A DNA stretch of 34,132 bases, from assembly GCA_028710155.1 (NCBI GenBank), contig JAQUSR010000007.1, positions 1 through 34,132 on the forward strand, read 5' to 3'. How positions within the stretch are numbered: the first letter of the stretch is position 1; each line of letters begins with the position of its first letter. The position numbers and the translations under genes are program-made. The notes under the pieces are model-generated. The model had not been told where the DNA came from. It did no database searches and saw only the letters and a program-made list of their open reading frames with translations. The DNA is from Bacteroidales bacterium. GTDB lineage: Bacteria; Bacteroidota; Bacteroidia; Bacteroidales; WRLA01. Shown here piece by piece: positions 28,897-34,132 of this stretch.

Positions 28897-31005
28897 TTAA
28901 AATTTCGGGTTCATTCCCAAATTATACATAACAAACGACCAAATGTCGGTCATCTCTTCAATAGCCATCGTAGTCGGTTTTCCGGCTCCATGACCGGCAC
29001 GAGTTTCAATACGAATCAAAGTAGGATTGTCGCCGGTTTGTACTGCCTGCAAGCCTGCAATAAATTTGAAGGAGTGTGCAGGAACAACGCGGTCGTCGTG
29101 ATCAGCCGTTGTTACCAACGTAGCAGGATAAGCAACGCCTGCTTTGAGATTATGAACGGGAGAGTAGTTTTTAAGATATTGGAACATCTCGGCGTTGTCT
29201 TCGCTGGTGCCGTAATCTTCAGCCCAAGCCCAACCGATGGTGAATTTGTGATAGCGCAACATATCCATCACGCCCACTTGCGGAATGGCCACTTTAAATA
29301 AATCAGGACGTTGTGTCATGCAAGCACCTACCAATAAACCGCCATTGGAGCCACCACGGATGGCTAACTTTTCAGACGAAGTATAATTATTGGCAATCAG
29401 CCATTCTGCAGCACCGATGAAATCATCGAAAACATTTTGCTTTTGCAATTTGGTGCCGGCTTTGTGCCATTCTTTGCCATATTCGCCACCGCCACGCAGG
29501 TTGACAACGACAAAAATTCCGCCATTTTCCAAAAATGGGATATTGCCCATAGAAAATCCCGGTGTCATCGAAATATTAAACCCACCGTAACCATACAATA
29601 AAGTAGGATTTTGTCCATCTAAAGCCAAACCTTTTTTGTTAGTAATAAACATCGGAACTTTGGTGCCGTCTTTGCTTTCAAAGAAAACTTGATTAGTTTC
29701 ATAAGCTTCCGGATCAAAATCGACATCTAGTTTACGGAAGATTTCCGATTGATTATTGGATAAATCATATTTGTAAATAGTATTGGGGAAGGTGTAGGAG
29801 GCAAACGAGTAAAAAACTTCGTTGCTCTCTTTATTGCCGCTAAATCCGCCTACAGAACCAACAGTCGGCAAGGATAACTCAAACAATTTATTTCCTTCCA
29901 AATCGTTGATAAAAACAACGTTATGCGCATCTTGCATATAAGTTGTAACCAATTTTCCGCCGGCAATTGTAGCCCATTCCAACACGTTTTCATTTTCGGG
30001 AATAATCTCTTTCCAATTTTCTTCTTGCGGTTTTTTCGGATCAACAGCCACAACACGATATTTTGGAGCTTTGTAGTTGGTGAGGATATAAATTTGATCG
30101 TTCACGTTGTCGATAGGGCTGAAATCGGCTTCAAATTGATCGTAAATCGGCATAAAAGCAGCTTTATCGTTGCCGGTTTCTTTAACGTAGAGAAAGTTGC
30201 CGGAGGTGGATTCTGTTCCGGTTAAAAACATAAATTTTTCATCTTCGGTAACACCGATTCCGAAATTGCGTAACGGATGTTCAGGATCTTGATATACCAA
30301 AACATCTTGCGATTGATCGGTGCCTAATTGGTGAAAATAGACTTTGTGAAATTCATTTTTACCTTTTAACACATCACTTTCTTTGGGAGCATCGTAAGCA
30401 CTGTAATAGAATCCGTTTTGATACCACGAAACATCCGAAAATTTCACCCATTGAATATGATCGGGTAAAAGTTCTTTCGTTTCAATATTCATAACACAAA
30501 TTTCGCTCCAATCCGAGCCACCCGACGACAATTGATAAGCTAAATATTTACCATCGTTAGAGATCGACATACCCGACAATGCCACCGTTCCATCTTCTGA
30601 AAAGTGGTTGGGGTCTAATAATATTTCGGCTTCTTCTGTTAAACTTTTTTGTGTATAGAGCACATACTGATTTTGTAAACCGCTGTTATACATATAAAAA
30701 TAGCGGTCTCCTTTTTTAAAAGGAGTTCCGTATTTTGGAAAATTCCACAACTTGGTCAACCGTTGATTTAACGCTTGACGAAACGGGATTTTTTCAAAAT
30801 ATTTGTTGGTAACGGCATTTTCGGCAATCACCCACTCTTTGACATCTTGGGCAGTGTCGTTTTCCAACCAACGATAAGGATCGGCAATCGTGTCGCCGAA
30901 ATAGATATCCGATACATCTTGTTTTTTGGTATCGGGATACTTCATTTGTTGATTACATCCGAACATAATCAAACTACTTGTTAAAATTAGACAAAATTTT
31001 TTCAT
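28897..31005 (-). CDS. Prolyl oligopeptidase (S9A), lipoprotein
   Basis: Lipobox LIMFGCNQQ; DPYRWLENDTAQDVKEWV; LYGYGGFNISMTPGFS; catalytic RGGSNGGLLVGA; DHDDRVVPAHSFKF; GHGAGKPT. Confidence 0.93.
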   Translation of the reverse strand: MKKFCLILTSSLIMFGCNQQMKYPDTKKQDVSDIYFGDTIADPYRWLENDTAQDVKEWVIAENAVTNKYFEKIPFRQALNQRLTKLWNFPKYGTPFKKGDRYFYMYNSGLQNQYVLYTQKSLTEEAEILLDPNHFSEDGTVALSGMSISNDGKYLAYQLSSGGSDWSEICVMNIETKELLPDHIQWVKFSDVSWYQNGFYYSAYDAPKESDVLKGKNEFHKVYFHQLGTDQSQDVLVYQDPEHPLRNFGIGVTEDEKFMFLTGTESTSGNFLYVKETGNDKAAFMPIYDQFEADFSPIDNVNDQIYILTNYKAPKYRVVAVDPKKPQEENWKEIIPENENVLEWATIAGGKLVTTYMQDAHNVVFINDLEGNKLFELSLPTVGSVGGFSGNKESNEVFYSFASYTFPNTIYKYDLSNNQSEIFRKLDVDFDPEAYETNQVFFESKDGTKVPMFITNKKGLALDGQNPTLLYGYGGFNISMTPGFSMGNIPFLENGGIFVVVNLRGGGEYGKEWHKAGTKLQKQNVFDDFIGAAEWLIANNYTSSEKLAIRGGSNGGLLVGACMTQRPDLFKVAIPQVGVMDMLRYHKFTIGWAWAEDYGTSEDNAEMFQYLKNYSPVHNLKAGVAYPATLVTTADHDDRVVPAHSFKFIAGLQAVQTGDNPTLIRIETRAGHGAGKPTTMAIEEMTDIWSFVMYNLGMNPKF

Positions 31006-31025
31006 ACACTATTATTTTATTTCTA

Positions 31026-31901
31026 TTATAAAGTATTACAAATCTGTTCAATAGCCTCCGAAAATTGTTTCATCAACCATTGTGGGGTTGAGGTTGCTCC
31101 CGTAATTCCTACTGATTGTGCCCCTTTGAACCATTCGGGATTTAAATCTTCGATATACGACACGAAATGGCTTTTCGGATTGTTTTTCTTACAAAAGCTA
31201 TACAAAAAACGACCGTTGGAACTTTGTTTGCCGCTTACAAAAATGATCACATCGTAGTCATTAGAGAAAGTAGTCAACGTTTTAGTGCGATTGGAAACCG
31301 ATCGACAAACAGAGTTGCTGAATTTGACATTGGTGTTATGAGAATTTGAGGCTTGTTTTTGAATTTCTTGACAAACATTTTCGTAAGCTTCAACACTTTT
31401 TGTAGTTTGCGAAAATACGCGAATGGGTTTAGTAAAGTCGATTTGATCTAAATCCAAATCTTTTTCTATAATGATTGCTTGATTCTCGGTTTGTCCGTTT
31501 AAACCAATAACTTCAGCGTGGTTTTTTTCGCCGAAAATCACCACTTGTCCGTCCACCATTTGCATCTCTTTCCATGATTTTTGAATGCTTTTCTGCAGTT
31601 GAAGTACAATAGGACATGTGGCATCAATGACGTCAATGTTATGTTGACGTGTAAATTCATATGTTGATGGCGGCTCACCATGTGCCCGAATCAACACTTT
31701 TTTACAACCAAAATTTGATAAATCTTTAGTATTAATTATTTTTAGACCAAGACGATATAAACGATTTATTTCCAATTCATTATGAACAACATCACCAATG
31801 CAATAAAGGTCTTTTCCTTTTTTCAGTTCATTTTCGGCACTTTCGATGGCACGAACCACACCGAAACAAAAGCCGGCATCTTTATCTATCGTAATAATCA
31901 T
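31026..31901 (-). CDS. ispH: 4-hydroxy-3-methylbut-2-enyl diphosphate reductase
   Basis: DAGFCFGVVRAIESAE, IRAHGEPPSTYE, DATCPIVLQLQK, FGEKNHAEVIGLNGQ, GITGATSTPQWLM. Confidence 0.95.
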   Translation of the reverse strand: MIITIDKDAGFCFGVVRAIESAENELKKGKDLYCIGDVVHNELEINRLYRLGLKIINTKDLSNFGCKKVLIRAHGEPPSTYEFTRQHNIDVIDATCPIVLQLQKSIQKSWKEMQMVDGQVVIFGEKNHAEVIGLNGQTENQAIIIEKDLDLDQIDFTKPIRVFSQTTKSVEAYENVCQEIQKQASNSHNTNVKFSNSVCRSVSNRTKTLTTFSNDYDVIIFVSGKQSSNGRFLYSFCKKNNPKSHFVSYIEDLNPEWFKGAQSVGITGATSTPQWLMKQFSEAIEQICNTL

Positions 31902-33004
31902 TTTGTATCTTTTTTGATCTCTTTGGGTTTAGCTATACGTTTGGAAAATAATTTGTCGATATTTGCTGAAAACGTAATATAATTGGGTGACCCGGCCAAA
32001 TGATAGGTTGAACGAGCATAATCAATCGAAAAACGTCTGAAGTTCAATCCAATTCCCCAGCTAAAACCCACCATACCGCGTTTAGTCTCCGTTTTCAATT
32101 CTTGTCTCCGTTGATAATTGTAACCGCCACGAATGGCCACCACTTTAGCAATCGTAAACTCACCGCCAATCACAAAATGGCGCATCAATTTATCGCCAAA
32201 AGCAGCTATATCGCTCTTTTCGTTACTACGTTCTCCGGTCATAGGGTCATATTCCCAATAGCGTGGATCATCGTAAGTCAAATCCCATTTTTGAATGTTG
32301 TTGTACATAATTGTATAACGAAAAGGTAAATGTTTCAACTTTTGAGAGATTCCGATGGCTAAATCGAAAGGAAGCCAATTAGAATTTCCTGTAACGTAGG
32401 GATTTACCATATATCCGAAGTTACGGGCAACTACAGAAACCGTAAAATCATCATCAGGAATATAGTAACTGGCAGCCACATCCACACCCACACCAAAAGC
32501 GTTGTAATCGTCATAAAGACTTGAATAGATGAGCTTTGCGTTGGCTCCTATTGACCAACGAGGTGTCAAATTGCGACCCCAACCGATATTTAAAGCCAAC
32601 TCATTGGCTGAAAAAGTATTATCTGTCTGGATGCCGGTATAATCGGCTTCTTTAAATTTTCCATAGTTGATAAATTGCATAGTTGCCATAAAACTACCCG
32701 CCTTATCAAAAGTTCTTGAATAAGCAGCATATCCATAATTGATTCCGGCATAATAGTTTATATAATTTAATGCAGCACTATTATGAATTTCGGGTGTAAT
32801 AAACGATGGATTCATCAAAGCATTGTTGATGTCGCCGTCTTTTGCCGGCAACCACGATCCTCCCATGGCTGCTATTCGAGCAGAATTGGTTAAGGTTAGA
32901 AAATCGAATGAGTGATTTCCTCCGGTTTGCGAAAAAATTGTTGTAGAGAACAAAAAAAGTCCTGCTATATAAAAGGAACGTAAAGTTCTGATTTTAAATC
33001 CCAT
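31898..33004 (-). CDS. porQ: Type IX secretion system protein PorQ
   Basis: GGNHSFDFLTLTNSARIAAMGGSWLPAKDGDINNALMNPSFI...barrel; start MGFKIRTLRSFYIAGLFLFSTTIFSQ (ORF extends to 33124); ATGA overlap with ispH. Confidence 0.85.
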   Translation of the reverse strand: MGFKIRTLRSFYIAGLFLFSTTIFSQTGGNHSFDFLTLTNSARIAAMGGSWLPAKDGDINNALMNPSFITPEIHNSAALNYINYYAGINYGYAAYSRTFDKAGSFMATMQFINYGKFKEADYTGIQTDNTFSANELALNIGWGRNLTPRWSIGANAKLIYSSLYDDYNAFGVGVDVAASYYIPDDDFTVSVVARNFGYMVNPYVTGNSNWLPFDLAIGISQKLKHLPFRYTIMYNNIQKWDLTYDDPRYWEYDPMTGERSNEKSDIAAFGDKLMRHFVIGGEFTIAKVVAIRGGYNYQRRQELKTETKRGMVGFSWGIGLNFRRFSIDYARSTYHLAGSPNYITFSANIDKLFSKRIAKPKEIKKDTK

Positions 33005-33213
33005 AAAAATTTCTGTTTTCCGACAAACCTTTATTAATTTATCGATTGCAAAAATAACGTTTGATTGAAAAGAATAGTATAAAATTTTGTTTTTATCCAA
33101 AAGGTGATTTTCATAGTATATCACTAAGAATTTGAAGAATAGTACAGTCGAACGCTTCTTGATATCGTGGTTTTTTAGAAGAAATATTTTTTGTGGCTAT
33201 AACCATTTTATTA

Positions 33214-33221
33214 TAATTTTG
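33214..33221 (+). promoter_or_regulatory. -7 element TAATTTTG with TTG at 33191-33193
   Basis: TTG-N20-TAATTTTG, upstream of the S8 peptidase ATG at 33294. Confidence 0.5.
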
Positions 33222-33293
33222 CCCCCCAAGAAAACTGCAACTGGTTCATCTGTGTTGCAGCATTGTAAATGATACCTTTATAATTTTTAATAC

Positions 33294-34132
33294 ATGAAAA
33301 AAGTTTTTTTATTGTTGGTGTTTTGTAGTTGCTGTCTTTGGGGCTTTAGTCAGCAAGAAAGCGCCATTGAATCTGAATTACAAGCTCAAATGAACCGTTG
33401 TAAAAGCGAAGAAATGATAGATGTTAATATCATTATGAAATCGCAATATGATCAAATGGAGATGCGTCTCAAATCTAATGTTTTTAAAACAAAAGAAAAC
33501 AAAAGAGCTTTTGTTATTAATGAACTAAAAAGATTTTCAAAAGAGTCGCAATCGGGTATCATCAATGAACTGCAATCAATGGAACAAGGAATGCAGGTAA
33601 AAGAGATTAATGCTCATTGGATTTTTAACGGTATCAATTGTAAAGCCACTGTCGAAGCGATCGAAGCGTTGGCTTCCAATCCCGATATTTTAATAATCGG
33701 TTACAATAGAATGCAAAACTTGTTACCGGAAGGCGAAAAACCAACGAAAGACAATCCAACCAAAGAAATGGTGTACGCGATCACCAAACTTAATGTAAAC
33801 GATGTTTGGGATTTGGGATTTACGGGTGAAGGTGTTATTATTGCTGTAATTGATACCGGCGTTAACTATAATCACGTTGATGTTGCAGACCACATGTGGG
33901 AAGATCCTGATTTTCCATATCATGGATTTGATTTTATCAATAATGATAATAACCCGATGGACGATATGGGACATGGTTCGCATTGCGCCGGCACAGTAGC
34001 AGGCGATGGCACAGCCGGAACACAAACAGGAATGGCACCTGATGCAACAATAATGGCTATTAAAGTGCTAAACAGCGATGGCGGCGGCAATGTTAATGCC
34101 ATTTGTAGCGGTGTTGAATTTGCTGTTGAACA
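33294..34132 (+). CDS. S8 family (subtilisin-like) serine peptidase, secreted; truncated by window end
   Basis: My own translation: MKKVFLLLVFCSCCLWGFSQQES..., GVIIAVIDTGVNYNHVDVADHMW (Asp), DMGHGSHCAGTVAGDG (His). Missing from the supplied ORF list because it has no stop in the window. Confidence 0.9.
   Translation, partial: MKKVFLLLVFCSCCLWGFSQQESAIESELQAQMNRCKSEEMIDVNIIMKSQYDQMEMRLKSNVFKTKENKRAFVINELKRFSKESQSGIINELQSMEQGMQVKEINAHWIFNGINCKATVEAIEALASNPDILIIGYNRMQNLLPEGEKPTKDNPTKEMVYAITKLNVNDVWDLGFTGEGVIIAVIDTGVNYNHVDVADHMWEDPDFPYHGFDFINNDNNPMDDMGHGSHCAGTVAGDGTAGTQTGMAPDATIMAIKVLNSDGGGNVNAICSGVEFAVE

Noticed and set aside
28876-29301. 141-aa plus-strand ORF
   Set aside because: Antisense to the prolyl oligopeptidase C-terminus; no RBS/promoter or recognisable domain.
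1-34132. CRISPR arrays, tRNA/rRNA genes, IS elements, prophage, toxin-antitoxin or known defence systems
   Set aside because: No regularly spaced direct repeats, cloverleaf-like segments, transposase/integrase or defence motifs seen in either strand by eye; a tRNAscan/Infernal run would be decisive.

Overview
Window from a Bacteroidota (Bacteroidales-like) chromosome: low-GC, TAnnTTTG-type -7 promoter motifs, T9SS C-terminal sorting domains, PorQ, and LTA-synthase-like sulfatase. It is mostly housekeeping and envelope genes, about 28 protein genes in short operons. Recognisable products are MutS2, a GT2 glycosyltransferase, an exonuclease, RimO, a T9SS-exported M1 aminopeptidase, YbaK, TrmO, a Porphyromonas-type peptidylarginine deiminase with a T9SS tail, a LuxC-like reductase, a flavodiiron protein, ApbE, a deoxynucleoside kinase, KdsB, a GlsB/YeaQ-like protein, a cupin, an HD hydrolase, a DUF1573 protein, LolD, an HHH/outer-membrane gene pair, a MurG-like glycosyltransferase, prolyl oligopeptidase, IspH, PorQ and a truncated subtilisin. 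I found no CRISPR array, rRNA, tRNA, phage or transposase. The best leads are: (1) the secreted PPAD-like deiminase with conserved catalytic residues; (2) a G-run frameshift in the GlsB/YeaQ gene; (3) a lipoprotein built from an internal tandem duplication of lipocalin-like units; (4) an outer-membrane barrel plus helix-hairpin-helix gene pair next to lolD; (5) an unexplained ~215-nt leader with its own promoter motif ahead of rimO. Nothing here is an unambiguous new defence or mobile system. All family calls are from reading motifs, not from searches.
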